Shown here in pieces: positions 1 to 8,370 of a stretch of DNA of 64,000 nucleotides. Origin of the DNA: JAGNXB01 sp964471595. Its GTDB lineage: Bacteria; Bacteroidota; Bacteroidia; Chitinophagales; Saprospiraceae. The notes beneath the pieces were generated by a model that had not been told where the DNA came from, made no database searches, and was given only the letters and a program-made list of their open reading frames with translations. Within the stretch, counting starts at the first letter, position 1. The number at the start of each line of letters is the position of its first letter. The position numbers were made by a program, and so were the translations under genes. The stretch lies in assembly GCA_964471595.1 (NCBI GenBank), contig CAYYGN010000003.1:62001-126000 (forward strand). Reading direction: 5' to 3'.

Positions 1-141
1 CTGCGTGATCACAAAAGAGAACGCTTCTATGCCCTGCAGGACATTATTCACGTCCTCAAGCGCGATCCTCTCCATCCAAATACGGACATCAACCGGTTGT
101 TTTATGGCGTCAGTTTTTACAAGCCTTTCGATGTGCGTTGA
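1..141 (+). CDS. C-terminal end of an unidentified protein (5' partial)
   Basis: Frame 1 is open from the first base and stops at TGA 139-141, giving the last 46 residues of a protein that starts outside the window. The fragment is basic and rich in aromatic residues and ends in FYKPFDVR. I do not recognise the family. The composition is protein-like, and the next gene's ATG (131) overlaps its end by 11 bp, typical of coupled genes in one operon. This overlap is the main reason to believe the frame. Confidence 0.6.
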   Translation: MRDHKRERFYALQDIIHVLKRDPLHPNTDINRLFYGVSFYKPFDVR

Positions 142-979
142 CAGATGGGGTTTACCCTTTCTGTGGATAGCGCTCGCCACCCTGAGCTCATGCCAGGCCA
201 GGTATTTCCACGCCGACGTACACAGGCATCTGTCCCCGGATGAAGATGAAAGGTGGAGCCGGATGGATTCGCTGGTCGTGCAGTATTTGCCGGATACTCC
301 GTTTGCCGTGTACAGTTTGAACATGCGCCAATTGCGCTATTTCAAAAACAACGTGGAGGAGAGGGTCCTCGTGACCGATTACAGCCGCCTGCATGACAAG
401 TTGGTTTTTTTTGAAGAAAACCGGCCCGACCTCCCGAAAAAATTCCACCGATTCGAGCTCTGGTTGCCAGCGCATTCGGACACCATACTGGTGCCGGGTG
501 AAAAAGCCGCCCTGCTGTCCCTGAGAGGCAAGACAAAGCCAGATGGTCGTGTCTTGTACGAACTCGTGCATGTCTATCTGGGCGAAATCATCGAGGATAC
601 CCTGACTTTGAAAGGAGAAATCAACCGACAGAGAGCCATCACGCCATTGGTACGGGTCACCTTGACGGGTACCGGAAAACCCGGCGCCATGCTTTTGTGG
701 CTGGATAAAATATTCCCGAGTAAAAATGTCCGGACAACGGCTGAGGGACATCGCATCCGTCGCAAAGTGGTCAAACGTCATCCCACCCGCGACCTCAATA
801 TGGATGCCTATGTTCAGACGGGCGCTTTTGCATGGAACGGAGGCCGGGTGCAGTACGTCGAAGTAAAGGCTTTGCTCGATCGCAATCACAACCAGATCGG
901 TGCAGAGAAACCCATGATTTTTGATTTTCGCCAGATCTTCGGCGAGCCCCTGTGGCTGGTCAGGCAGCAGTCACCTTGA
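131..979 (+). CDS. Predicted lipoprotein of unknown function
   Basis: 282 residues from the ATG at 131. That start is chosen because it leaves a clean lipoprotein signal: a hydrophobic stretch ending in a lipobox ATLSSC with the lipidated Cys at residue 21. The open frame extends upstream to base 5, but that part overlaps the preceding gene and gives no signal peptide. The mature part is polar and basic with several short beta-like stretches and no motif I recognise. It probably sits on the periplasmic face of a membrane. It overlaps the upstream partial gene by 11 bp, so the two are probably cotranscribed. The next gene converges on it 78 bp downstream. Function unknown. Confidence 0.7.
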   Translation: MCVDRWGLPFLWIALATLSSCQARYFHADVHRHLSPDEDERWSRMDSLVVQYLPDTPFAVYSLNMRQLRYFKNNVEERVLVTDYSRLHDKLVFFEENRPDLPKKFHRFELWLPAHSDTILVPGEKAALLSLRGKTKPDGRVLYELVHVYLGEIIEDTLTLKGEINRQRAITPLVRVTLTGTGKPGAMLLWLDKIFPSKNVRTTAEGHRIRRKVVKRHPTRDLNMDAYVQTGAFAWNGGRVQYVEVKALLDRNHNQIGAEKPMIFDFRQIFGEPLWLVRQQSP

Positions 980-1057
980 CCACCTCCGTTCACGAGCCGG
1001 TATTCCATCCAAATCATCCTCATCCCGGAGGCAGGCATCCCTTTTTGCCGCCAGGAA

Positions 1058-2458
1058 TTAGTCCGCCTTGTTCTGCCGGGAAAAATAGAGATAGAACGGG
1101 ATGCCGGCCAGGATCAGGCCTATGCCGGTCAACGATTCCTTTGGATAGACATAGAGGGTATTGACCACCAACCCCACACAAAACAAAATGAACAACGCCG
1201 GCATCCAGGGATAGCCGGTCACCGGACCCGGAATCCGGCCTTGGCGTTTGACCAGCAATAAGCCCAATGCACCGGCCCCATAAAAAATGAAGGCCGCAAA
1301 TATGAGCATGTCGGTCAACTGATCGAAAGTACCGCTGATGACAAGGATGGCCGACCAAAGCATCGCTATGCGCAGGGCAACGGCGGGCGTTTGATAAACT
1401 GGATGGACTTCCTTGGCGCGCCGGAAAAACATCCCTTCCTGGCTCATGCGAAAATAGACCCGGGCGGCCGTCATGATGGTGGCGTTGGCAGCGCCGAAGG
1501 TGCACAACATGATGAGGACGGACAACAGAAAATAACCCGGATCTCCGAGCACCTTGCGCGCAGCTTCCGCTCCGGCGATCTGATTGCCTGCCTCGTTGAT
1601 GACTTCCAGGTCGGAGATGGACAGTACCCGCAAAAAAGCAAAGTTAACGGCCAAATACAGCAGCATGACCAATGCCGTACCGGTGACGATCGCGATGGGT
1701 ACATTGCGGCGCGGGTTACGGAATTCGCTGCTCATGAAGGTGATATTGATCCACCCGTCATAAGCCCAGAACGCGCTGAGCATGGCGGCAAACAAGGCGG
1801 AATACCACCCCAGTCCGGTGATCGATCCCGCATCCGGCCCCGGAGAAGAAAAGGCAGATGGCCCACCGCTGTAACTCAACCCGATGGCAATCAACAGCAA
1901 TACCCCCAGGATCTTGAGCGATGACGTGACGTCATTCAGCCATCCGCCTTTTTGCACACCCCGGATATTGACCCAACTCAGTCCGAGGATGGTCAGGATG
2001 GCGAAGGCCTTGACACCGGAGTTGGCAAAGGGATAAACAAACCCGCCAATGTTGATGTCTTCCCAGGGCTGCAGAAAATGCGGCAAGGGGAACAGATTGT
2101 TGACCGATTCGGCAAAGACATAGGAAATGGCAGCCGCCGATGCCGATCCGATGACGGAGAAATACGCCCATCCGTACAGGAAACTGAAGAAGCGTCCGTA
2201 AATCAGACGCAGATATTCGTATTTGCCGCCGGCTTCTTCGGTCATGCGCGCCAGTCCGGCAAAAGAGAAGGCACCGAACATGCTCACCACGCCAGCCAGC
2301 AGCCAGGCCAAGAGCACATCCTGACCGTTTTGGACGGCCTCACCCATGGGGGCCACTTTCTTGAATACCCCGGAGCCGATCATGGAACTGGCAACCAGCA
2401 GAATACCGGTGGACAATCCGAGTACGCGTCGCAGGGAAGGGCCGTCTTGGTGTTGCAT
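1058..2458 (-). CDS. APC-family amino acid permease
   Basis: A 466-residue inner-membrane transporter with about 12 hydrophobic segments. The first segment carries the APC superfamily substrate-binding signature as VASSMIGSGVFKK near residue 25, and a second typical stretch, EEAGGKYEYLR, follows segment 2. It resembles the LAT/PotE-like branch that moves amino acids by antiport or proton symport; the substrate cannot be read from sequence. The open frame begins at 2506, but a -7-like box on the minus strand (2488-2495) lies inside that extension, so the ATG at 2458 is preferred. It is divergent from the AI-2E-family gene and convergent with the lipoprotein on its other side. Length is normal for the family. 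Confidence 0.88.
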   Translation of the reverse strand: MQHQDGPSLRRVLGLSTGILLVASSMIGSGVFKKVAPMGEAVQNGQDVLLAWLLAGVVSMFGAFSFAGLARMTEEAGGKYEYLRLIYGRFFSFLYGWAYFSVIGSASAAAISYVFAESVNNLFPLPHFLQPWEDINIGGFVYPFANSGVKAFAILTILGLSWVNIRGVQKGGWLNDVTSSLKILGVLLLIAIGLSYSGGPSAFSSPGPDAGSITGLGWYSALFAAMLSAFWAYDGWINITFMSSEFRNPRRNVPIAIVTGTALVMLLYLAVNFAFLRVLSISDLEVINEAGNQIAGAEAARKVLGDPGYFLLSVLIMLCTFGAANATIMTAARVYFRMSQEGMFFRRAKEVHPVYQTPAVALRIAMLWSAILVISGTFDQLTDMLIFAAFIFYGAGALGLLLVKRQGRIPGPVTGYPWMPALFILFCVGLVVNTLYVYPKESLTGIGLILAGIPFYLYFSRQNKAD

Positions 2459-2487
2459 GCAGGCAGATGTTTCCGGAATCGGGATTC

Positions 2488-2495
2488 GAAAGGTA
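2488..2495 (-). promoter_or_regulatory. Probable -7 box of the APC permease
   Basis: The minus strand reads TACCTTTC, one base from the Bacteroidota -7 consensus TAnnTTTG. It ends about 30 bp before the chosen ATG, similar to other promoters in this window. No clear -33 TTG was found at 19-21 bp. Confidence 0.35.
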
Positions 2496-2567
2496 AGCAT
2501 TGTCATGTATTGGACCTGGCCTACGCTTGAGTCCCGGATGGCAACGGGATTGTTTTACCTTCACCTC

Positions 2568-3713
2568 ATGAATTCAGGGTGGGCCGTTCTCCGGCAAGGC
2601 AGAACCATTGCACTGTTGGCGTCGCTGATCTTCATGGGAGCGATCGTCTGGTTTTTCTCGGACATCGTCACCTACATTCTGCTCGCCTGGATTGTGTCCA
2701 TGGTAGGTGCCCCACTGATGCATGCCCTGCGGAAGTTGTCCTTTCGCGGATGGACGCCCGGTCCCTCACTGAGGGCCGCCGTTACCCTCATCGCGTTTTT
2801 TGCCTTGTTGGGGCTGCTCGCCTGGTATTTCATCCCGTTGATCATTGCCCAGGCCTCCTCCATATCCCAGGTCAATTACCTGGCCATCGCCCAATCGCTC
2901 GAAGAGCCCCTGGAAGCGTTGAATCGCCGACTGGCCGATATGGGGCTGGTTCATGACACGCGGTCCCCCTCCGAACAGGTGATCGGAGTATTGCGCTCCT
3001 GGTTTGAACCGGCCGCCGTTGGCACTTTTTTCACTTCCACCCTGACATTGGCGGGTAGCCTGGTTATCGGTTTGTTCAGTGTGGTCTTCATTGCCTTCTT
3101 TTTCCTTCGCGAGGAGGGCCTTTTCAAAGAGTTTGTGAGCAGCCTGGTCCCTGCGGACTACGGGCCCAAAGTGCGGGTCATCATCGATGACATCAGCCGG
3201 CTGCTCACCCGTTATTTCGGGGGTGTGTTGATCCAGATTTCCCTGATCACCACCATTGTGACGCTATTGCTGGAATTGAGCGGGGTGCGCAATGCTTTCC
3301 TGATCGGATTGTTTGCGGCTTTCATCAATGTGATCCCTTACATAGGCCCCATTATCGGAGCTGTCTTCGGGCTCATCATGACAGTATCTTCCAACCTGGA
3401 CCTCGACTTTTACAGCGAAATGCGCCCCTTGCTCTTCAAGGTGGCCGGGACATTTGCGCTGGTCCAATTGCTTGATAATTTCATTTTCCAGCCGTTCATT
3501 CTGGGCAGCAGGGTACTGGCTCATCCCCTGGAGATATTCATCATCGTCATGGTGGGCGCCAAAATCGGCGGCATCACGGGTATGATCCTCGCCATTCCGG
3601 TTTATACCATCATCAGGGTGGTGGCCCGGGCCTTTCTCAGTGAGCTGTCGCTGGTGCAAAAGTTGACGCGGCGCATGGAGACCGGGATGCAGAAGGAGAA
3701 CCGGGTCGAATGA
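2568..3713 (+). CDS. AI-2E family transporter (permease-like membrane protein)
   Basis: A member of the AI-2E transporter/PerM/YdiK family (PF01594), about 381 residues. It shows the family layout: two early transmembrane segments, a third, a long soluble region (about residues 100-170), then a cluster of segments including an IGLFAAFINVIPYIGPIIGA-type region, and a C-terminal segment VGAKIGGITGMILAIPVYTI. Characterised members export AI-2 or act as Na+/H+ antiporters, so the substrate is open. The frame extends upstream to 2346, but that part lies over the divergent permease. ATG 2568 is chosen (alternative 2538). Its stop overlaps the next start as ATGA (3710-3713), so the BaiN-like gene is translationally coupled. 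Confidence 0.87.
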   Translation: MNSGWAVLRQGRTIALLASLIFMGAIVWFFSDIVTYILLAWIVSMVGAPLMHALRKLSFRGWTPGPSLRAAVTLIAFFALLGLLAWYFIPLIIAQASSISQVNYLAIAQSLEEPLEALNRRLADMGLVHDTRSPSEQVIGVLRSWFEPAAVGTFFTSTLTLAGSLVIGLFSVVFIAFFFLREEGLFKEFVSSLVPADYGPKVRVIIDDISRLLTRYFGGVLIQISLITTIVTLLLELSGVRNAFLIGLFAAFINVIPYIGPIIGAVFGLIMTVSSNLDLDFYSEMRPLLFKVAGTFALVQLLDNFIFQPFILGSRVLAHPLEIFIIVMVGAKIGGITGMILAIPVYTIIRVVARAFLSELSLVQKLTRRMETGMQKENRVE

Positions 3714-4954
3714 GTGGAAACCACCTGGATATCGCCGTCATTGGCGGTGGGGCAGCCGGATTCTTTGCCGCCATCCAGGCGGCGGAAGCTGTTCCCGGGC
3801 TCCGGATGAAGCTGTGGGAAAGAGGGTCGGCGACGCTTCAGAAGGTGCGCATCTCCGGAGGAGGCCGGTGCAACGTCACCCATGCTTGTTTTGATCCTGA
3901 AATATTGACCGGATTCTATCCCCGGGGCGGACGCGAATTACTGGGCCCATTCCACATGTTCGGCCCGCTAGAGACGGTGGCTTGGTTTCGGGACAGGGGG
4001 GTCAGATTGAAAACGGAAGCCGATGGCCGGATGTTTCCGGTGACCGACCGTTCGGAGACGATCGCTTCCTGCCTGGAAAAGGCAGCCCGACAGGCAGGCG
4101 TGGAGGTACTCCTCCACCAGCGGCTGGAGGACCTGCGACCCGACCCGGGGGGCAGGGGATGGATGATGCGGCTGCAGGGTGTCGAATACACCGCCGGACA
4201 GTTATTGGTGGCAACAGGAAGCAGCCCGGCCATTTGGAAAATGCTGGAGCGGATGGGCATGTCCATCATTCCTCCTGTCCCTTCGCTGTTCACGTTCACG
4301 ATAGCAGACTCCGGTCTGCGCAAGCTGTCCGGCATCGCCGTTCCGGATTGCCGGGTGGTGATGGAAGGACATCAGGGTCGCCTGGTGGCAGATGGCCCGG
4401 TGCTGATCACTCACCAGGGGCTTAGCGGGCCTGCGGTTTTACGGCTTTCGGCCTTTGGCGCCCGGGAAATGGCCCGGGCTGATTACCGGTTCCACCTGAA
4501 GATCCGGTGGGGAGGATCGGATGTTGAACCAGCCAGGCAGGAAATGGCCCGTTGGAAAAAGGAGACACCGAGAAAAAAGGTCCTGAACACGGCGCCGGAC
4601 GGAATTCCGTCGCGATTGTGGGATCGGCTTTGCCGCCTGGCGGGACTGCCGGAGGGAAGGACATGGGCGGATTTGAAGAGGGAAGAAGCTGATGCCCTCG
4701 TGCGCTTCCGGACCGGCGAAATACTGGAGGTTGCCGGCAAGAGTACTTTCAAGGAGGAATTTGTCACGGCGGGTGGTGTGGACCTGAAGGAAATGGATTT
4801 CCGCACGTTCGGTGCCCGACGCTTTCCCGGGTTGTATCTGGCCGGGGAGGTGTTGGACATTGATGCCGTAACAGGGGGTTTCAATTTCCAGGCGGCCTGG
4901 ACGGGCGGATGGTTGGCGGGGAAGGCCATGGCCGCACAGCACCTCAATCAATAA
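3710..4954 (+). CDS. BaiN/RdsA family (HI0933-like) FAD-dependent oxidoreductase
   Basis: 414 residues with the Rossmann FAD motif IAVIGGGAAGFFAA at the N terminus, the family signature KVRISGGGRCNVTHA near residue 45, and a C-terminal FAD-contact stretch LAGEVLDIDAVTGGFNFQAA. This matches the NAD(P)/FAD-dependent HI0933 family, whose gut members reduce bile acid intermediates (BaiN). In most bacteria the substrate is unknown. The protein is cytosolic. It starts inside the stop codon of the AI-2E-family gene, so the two form a coupled pair, and it ends at a strong hairpin terminator. Full length for the family, with no missing key residue seen. Confidence 0.9.
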   Translation: MSGNHLDIAVIGGGAAGFFAAIQAAEAVPGLRMKLWERGSATLQKVRISGGGRCNVTHACFDPEILTGFYPRGGRELLGPFHMFGPLETVAWFRDRGVRLKTEADGRMFPVTDRSETIASCLEKAARQAGVEVLLHQRLEDLRPDPGGRGWMMRLQGVEYTAGQLLVATGSSPAIWKMLERMGMSIIPPVPSLFTFTIADSGLRKLSGIAVPDCRVVMEGHQGRLVADGPVLITHQGLSGPAVLRLSAFGAREMARADYRFHLKIRWGGSDVEPARQEMARWKKETPRKKVLNTAPDGIPSRLWDRLCRLAGLPEGRTWADLKREEADALVRFRTGEILEVAGKSTFKEEFVTAGGVDLKEMDFRTFGARRFPGLYLAGEVLDIDAVTGGFNFQAAWTGGWLAGKAMAAQHLNQ

Positions 4955-4981
4955 AAAAAGCCCCGCCTGGGGGCGGGGCTT
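4953..4981. terminator. Bidirectional intrinsic terminator between BaiN-like and RRM genes
   Basis: A 10-bp GC-rich stem (4959-4968 paired with 4972-4981) sits between two convergent genes. The run of seven A on its left becomes a U tract for the leftward RNA-binding protein gene; on the plus strand it directly follows the stop codon. Confidence 0.8.
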
Positions 4982-5002
4982 CCGATTATCCGTGGGCCGG
5001 GA

Positions 5003-5515
5003 TCAGTCGTCGAACCGATTCCAGCGGTTGTCTTCTTCCCTGCGGGGCCGGTCGCTCTCGCCGGAACGGAAATCCCGTCCGCCGCGATTGCCACCAAATC
5101 CTCCGCTGCTGCCGCCATAGCTGCCGCGACCTCCTCCGCCGCCACCGCCATAGCCGCCACGGCCTCCGCCGCCACCGCCATAGCCGCCACGGCCTCCGCC
5201 GCCACCGCCATAACCACCGCGGCTTCCGCCGCCAAATCCTCCGCCGCCACCACCGGGGCGGAATTCACGCTTGGGGCGATCCTCGGCTTCCTTGACAACG
5301 ATGGTGGCACCATCGAGTTCAGAGCCGTCGAGGGTTTCGACCGCACGGCGGCCGGCTTCGTCGTCAGACATTTCTACAAAGCCGTACCCTTTCGAGCGGC
5401 CCGTTTCGCGGTCCATGATGACCTTCGCCGAAGAAACCTCGCCGAATTGTTCAAAAGCTGCCTGCAGTTCCTCGCTGGAGGTCCTGAAATTGAGCTTGGC
5501 TACAAAGATGTTCAT
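5003..5515 (-). CDS. RRM-domain glycine-rich RNA-binding protein
   Basis: 170 residues. Residues 1-80 form one RNA recognition motif with RNP2 IFVAKL and RNP1 KGYGFVEM. The rest is a low-complexity tail of Gly, Arg, Tyr and Ser (RGGYGGGGGG repeats) followed by an acidic/basic end. This is the architecture of bacterial and plant cold-inducible glycine-rich RNA-binding proteins, which act as RNA chaperones in the cytosol; that role is inferred here. The tail is encoded by three copies of a 30-bp DNA repeat, so tail length may vary between strains. Monocistronic: its own terminator lies just downstream, and about 200 bp of non-coding DNA lies upstream. Confidence 0.93.
   Translation of the reverse strand: MNIFVAKLNFRTSSEELQAAFEQFGEVSSAKVIMDRETGRSKGYGFVEMSDDEAGRRAVETLDGSELDGATIVVKEAEDRPKREFRPGGGGGGFGGGSRGGYGGGGGGRGGYGGGGGGRGGYGGGGGGGRGSYGGSSGGFGGNRGGRDFRSGESDRPRREEDNRWNRFDD
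5134..5223 (-). repeat. Three tandem 30-bp repeats in the glycine-rich tail
   Basis: Units at 5134-5163, 5164-5193 and 5194-5223; the first two are identical and the third has a few changes. Each codes for ten residues of the GGYGGGGGGR type. Such in-frame units can expand or contract without disrupting the reading frame. Confidence 0.85.
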
Positions 5516-5722
5516 ACAAAAAAAATAATGATGGATAAAGATGACAAGGGAGAATTACCGGGTAGCCAGCTTGGATACGAATGCCGATCGGCTTTGTTTT
5601 GGGGCTGATTTCCACTGTGGTAACGCAATGGGCAGACAGCTTTCTGGCTGCTTTATTGCTTTGATACTGCAATAATACGACAGAGGTATAGGAAAAGTTC
5701 CTTTTTGTGCGCCCCCGTCAAA

Positions 5723-6442
5723 TTATTTATCCTGCCGGGCGAAAACCTTCCGCAGCAATTCGGTCGTCCGGGCGGCCGGATTAGCGCGGATGTTCCGCTC
5801 CTCGGCCTCAATCATGCCGAACATGCCGTCCAGCGCCTTCTGGGTTACATGGTCATCCAGCCGGGTATTGACCTTGGTGACCAGGGGGATTTTGTTGTAC
5901 GTCTGGGAAGCGGATTCCCACAATGAAACGGCATTGACTTTCTCCAGCGATTCGAGAATGACGGGGTGAAAGGCGTCGTAAAGCGGCGTGCGGGTCGTTC
6001 GCACCAAATACTGGGTGGCGGCATTTTTCTCACCCAGCAGGATGTTCATGGCATCCTTGAGGGTCAGTTGACGGATGGCCTGCACGAAAATCGGCTTGGC
6101 TTTGGAAGCCGCATCTTCCGCAGCCCGGTTGAGCCGCTCGGTGAGGTCATCTTCGAGATTTTGGAATCCGGGGACGGCCTTCAGTCGGGAAATGACCTGG
6201 CGGGCTTCTTCCGGCAGGAGGATCTTGTAGGGACTTTTGAAATAGCCGTCCGTACGGGAAAGGGCATCCGCCCCTTTGCTGACACCGGATTCGAGCGCTT
6301 CCTTGAGCCCGGCCCCCGCCTCGTCATTGCTGAGCGGAATGTTTTTCTTGACCCCGGAAATCATTTTATCGAGATCCCGGATTTGGGCGGTACTGCAGGA
6401 GACCACCAGCAGGAGCGCAGCGAGAAGCGGTAGAAATTTCAT
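5723..6442 (-). CDS. DUF4197 domain lipoprotein
   Basis: About 239 residues, with an N-terminal lipoprotein signal ending LLLVVSCS (Cys near residue 15), then the DUF4197 domain (PF13852) through nearly the whole protein. Recognisable family stretches are LSNDEAGAGLKEALESGVSKG early and TQKALDGMFGMIEAEE near the end. The family is widespread in proteobacteria and Bacteroidota, periplasm- or membrane-anchored, with no established function. An ATG two codons upstream (6448) is an alternative start. It follows folB by about 60 bp on the same strand, with a hairpin between them, so it may be an attenuated last gene of that operon or have its own promoter. Confidence 0.88.
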   Translation of the reverse strand: MKFLPLLAALLLVVSCSTAQIRDLDKMISGVKKNIPLSNDEAGAGLKEALESGVSKGADALSRTDGYFKSPYKILLPEEARQVISRLKAVPGFQNLEDDLTERLNRAAEDAASKAKPIFVQAIRQLTLKDAMNILLGEKNAATQYLVRTTRTPLYDAFHPVILESLEKVNAVSLWESASQTYNKIPLVTKVNTRLDDHVTQKALDGMFGMIEAEERNIRANPAARTTELLRKVFARQDK

Positions 6443-6462
6443 GTGCATTTCGATTGGTCACC

Positions 6463-6497
6463 TCCTAACGCCTGAAGGGAGGGAAAAGGTGTTAGGA
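6463..6497. repeat. Inverted repeat between folB and the DUF4197 gene
   Basis: An 11-bp arm (6463-6473) pairs with 6487-6497 with one mismatch across a 13-base loop. No T run follows on either strand, so it is not a classical terminator. It could act as an RNA processing or stability element, or an operator for the DUF4197 gene. Confidence 0.4.
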
Positions 6498-6502
6498 AAG
6501 CA

Positions 6503-6931
6503 TTAAAGTTTTCGATCGTCCGGTTCGGGCCACGCCATTTCGACGGCTGCCGCACCGCAAGGACCCGGAAAAGGGGGATGCAATTTGGCGACACGGACGC
6601 GGATGGCCACCATATCCGGCGCGAGGTGCCGCACACCCTCCAGGATCTCTCCGGCAAGGGTTTCCAGCAATGGCCGCGGTGTGGCCATTACACGACTAAC
6701 CACGGCATACACCTTTTCATAATCAAGAGTTTCTTCCAACCGATCGCCCCCCGCCTTTGTCTTCGGAGACTCGCCCGTCTTGCCCGGCAGCCGGACACTC
6801 ACGTCTGCGCGGAACCAGTGTCCGGTAACGGATTCGGACGGATGGACACCGTGCCCGGCAAAAAACCGCATGTCTTCAAGGTGGATGATCCGGGTACACG
6901 TTTTTTCTTCCGGAATTGGGGCAGGGCTCAT
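6503..6931 (-). CDS. folB: Dihydroneopterin aldolase
   Basis: About 142 residues. FolB converts 7,8-dihydroneopterin to 6-hydroxymethyl-7,8-dihydropterin and glycolaldehyde in folate synthesis. Family marks visible are IIHLEDMRFFAGHGVHPSE at the start of the fold, the LDYEKVYAVV stretch, LLETLAGEI (catalytic Glu in the ETLAE-type motif), and a final VRVAKLHPP segment carrying the conserved Lys-Pro region. The frame runs further upstream, but that portion is inside the dehydrogenase gene. The chosen ATG (6931) overlaps the dehydrogenase stop as ATGA. It is the third gene of kynA-ALDH-folB, an unusual place for a folate gene. Confidence 0.85.
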   Translation of the reverse strand: MSPAPIPEEKTCTRIIHLEDMRFFAGHGVHPSESVTGHWFRADVSVRLPGKTGESPKTKAGGDRLEETLDYEKVYAVVSRVMATPRPLLETLAGEILEGVRHLAPDMVAIRVRVAKLHPPFPGPCGAAAVEMAWPEPDDRKL

Positions 6932-8370
6932 AGACGGATGCATACGTTCTTGGGCTCGGTAAAAAAGCGCATGGCTTCCCAGCCACCCTCCCGGCCCACG
7001 CCGCTGTCTTTCATGCCACCAAATGGGGTGCGCAAATCCCGCAGCAACCAGCAATTGATCCATACAATGCCGGATTCGAGGGCTGCGGCCACGCGATGGG
7101 CCTTTTTCAGATCGCGTGTCCACACCGACGTGGCCAGACCGTAACGGACCCCGTTGGCGAGGGCAATGGCTTCATCCTCCGTGTCGAAAGGCTGCAGAGT
7201 GACGACGGGACCAAAGATTTCCTCCTGATTGGTCCGGCATGCAGGGCCCAGTCCTTCGATGACGGCGGGCTGCATGAACCAACCATTGCGACACCGGCCT
7301 TCGGGATAGACCTGCTGACCCCCGCACAGTAGGGTACCTCCTTCTTCGGTAGCCAGGCGGACATAGGAGAGGACCTTTTGCAGGTGGGCTTCGGAAGCCA
7401 GTGCGCCTACCTTGGTTTCCGGATCGAGCGGGTCGCCGACCCGCAAGCGGGAAACGCGCTCGACATAAGCATCGCGAAACGCGGTGTAGACAGACCGTTC
7501 GATCAGGATACGCGAGCCGCAAAGACAGATCTCTCCCTGATTGGAAAATCCCGACTGGACCGTGGTGCGCAGGGTTTCATCCAGGTCGGCGTCGGCAAAG
7601 ACGAGGGTGGGGTTTTTTCCGCCGAGTTCGAGGCTCAGTTTTTTGAAAACGGGAGCGGCCACAGCGGCGATCCGGGCCCCGGTGGCCGTTCCGCCGGTAA
7701 AACTGATGGCTTTGATGCCGGGGTGCTTCACGATGGCTTCCCCGACGCGGGGGCCGGTGCCGTGTACGATATTGAGCACGCCGGGAGGCAGTCCGGCTTC
7801 CATGCAGATTTCTGCGAGCATCCAGGCCGTCAGCGGGGTGATCTCGGAAGGCTTGGCAACCACGGTATTTCCGGCAGCCAGAGCCGGAGCGATTTTCCAG
7901 GTGAAAAGGTACAACGGGAGGTTCCAGGGGGAGATGCAACCCGCGACACCAATGGGCTGCCGGAGGGTGTAGTTGATGGCTTCTCCGGGCATTTCATGGC
8001 TTTCCGAGGCAAAATGCAGGAGAGCGGTGGCAAAAAACCGGAAGTTGGAAGCGGCACGTGGTATGTCCACTTTGCGGGCCAGCCAGAGGGGTTTGCCGTT
8101 GTCCCTGCTTTCGGCCATGGCAAGGTCTTCCATCCGCGCTTCAATCCCTTCACTGATGCGGTGGAGAATGCGAAATCTCTCTTCCAGGGGTGTTATCGAC
8201 CAGGAGGGAAATGCCTGTCGGGCGGCCATCCATGCTTTTTCCACGTCTGCGGGGCCCGAATCCGGTATTTCACTGAAAACCTGAGCCGTGGCGGGTTCGG
8301 GATTGGGCAACCAGCCGCCATCAATGGCAGGGAGCATTTCGCCTCCGATATAGTTGAGGATGCGGATCAT
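6928..8370 (-). CDS. ALDH8-like semialdehyde dehydrogenase (aminomuconate semialdehyde type)
   Basis: 480-residue NAD-dependent aldehyde dehydrogenase. Seen: the cofactor region PWNLPLYLFTWKIAPALAAG, the catalytic Glu in SLELGGKNPTLVF, and the catalytic Cys in NQGEICLCGSR. That Cys context is the form I associate with ALDH8A1 and 2-aminomuconate/2-hydroxymuconate semialdehyde dehydrogenases rather than with betaine or succinate enzymes. The gene begins inside the stop codon of tryptophan 2,3-dioxygenase (ATGA, 8367-8370) and overlaps folB the same way. The context makes oxidation of 2-aminomuconate 6-semialdehyde in tryptophan breakdown the likely role; hydroxymuconic semialdehyde is the alternative. 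Cytosolic. Confidence 0.87.
   Translation of the reverse strand: MIRILNYIGGEMLPAIDGGWLPNPEPATAQVFSEIPDSGPADVEKAWMAARQAFPSWSITPLEERFRILHRISEGIEARMEDLAMAESRDNGKPLWLARKVDIPRAASNFRFFATALLHFASESHEMPGEAINYTLRQPIGVAGCISPWNLPLYLFTWKIAPALAAGNTVVAKPSEITPLTAWMLAEICMEAGLPPGVLNIVHGTGPRVGEAIVKHPGIKAISFTGGTATGARIAAVAAPVFKKLSLELGGKNPTLVFADADLDETLRTTVQSGFSNQGEICLCGSRILIERSVYTAFRDAYVERVSRLRVGDPLDPETKVGALASEAHLQKVLSYVRLATEEGGTLLCGGQQVYPEGRCRNGWFMQPAVIEGLGPACRTNQEEIFGPVVTLQPFDTEDEAIALANGVRYGLATSVWTRDLKKAHRVAAALESGIVWINCWLLRDLRTPFGGMKDSGVGREGGWEAMRFFTEPKNVCIRL

Noticed and set aside
3264..3659. Long antisense frames over real genes (also 23111-24220, 57032-58402, 7378-8376, 10455-11615)
   Set aside because: They mirror GC-rich codon structure on the opposite strand; the sense frames have clear families.
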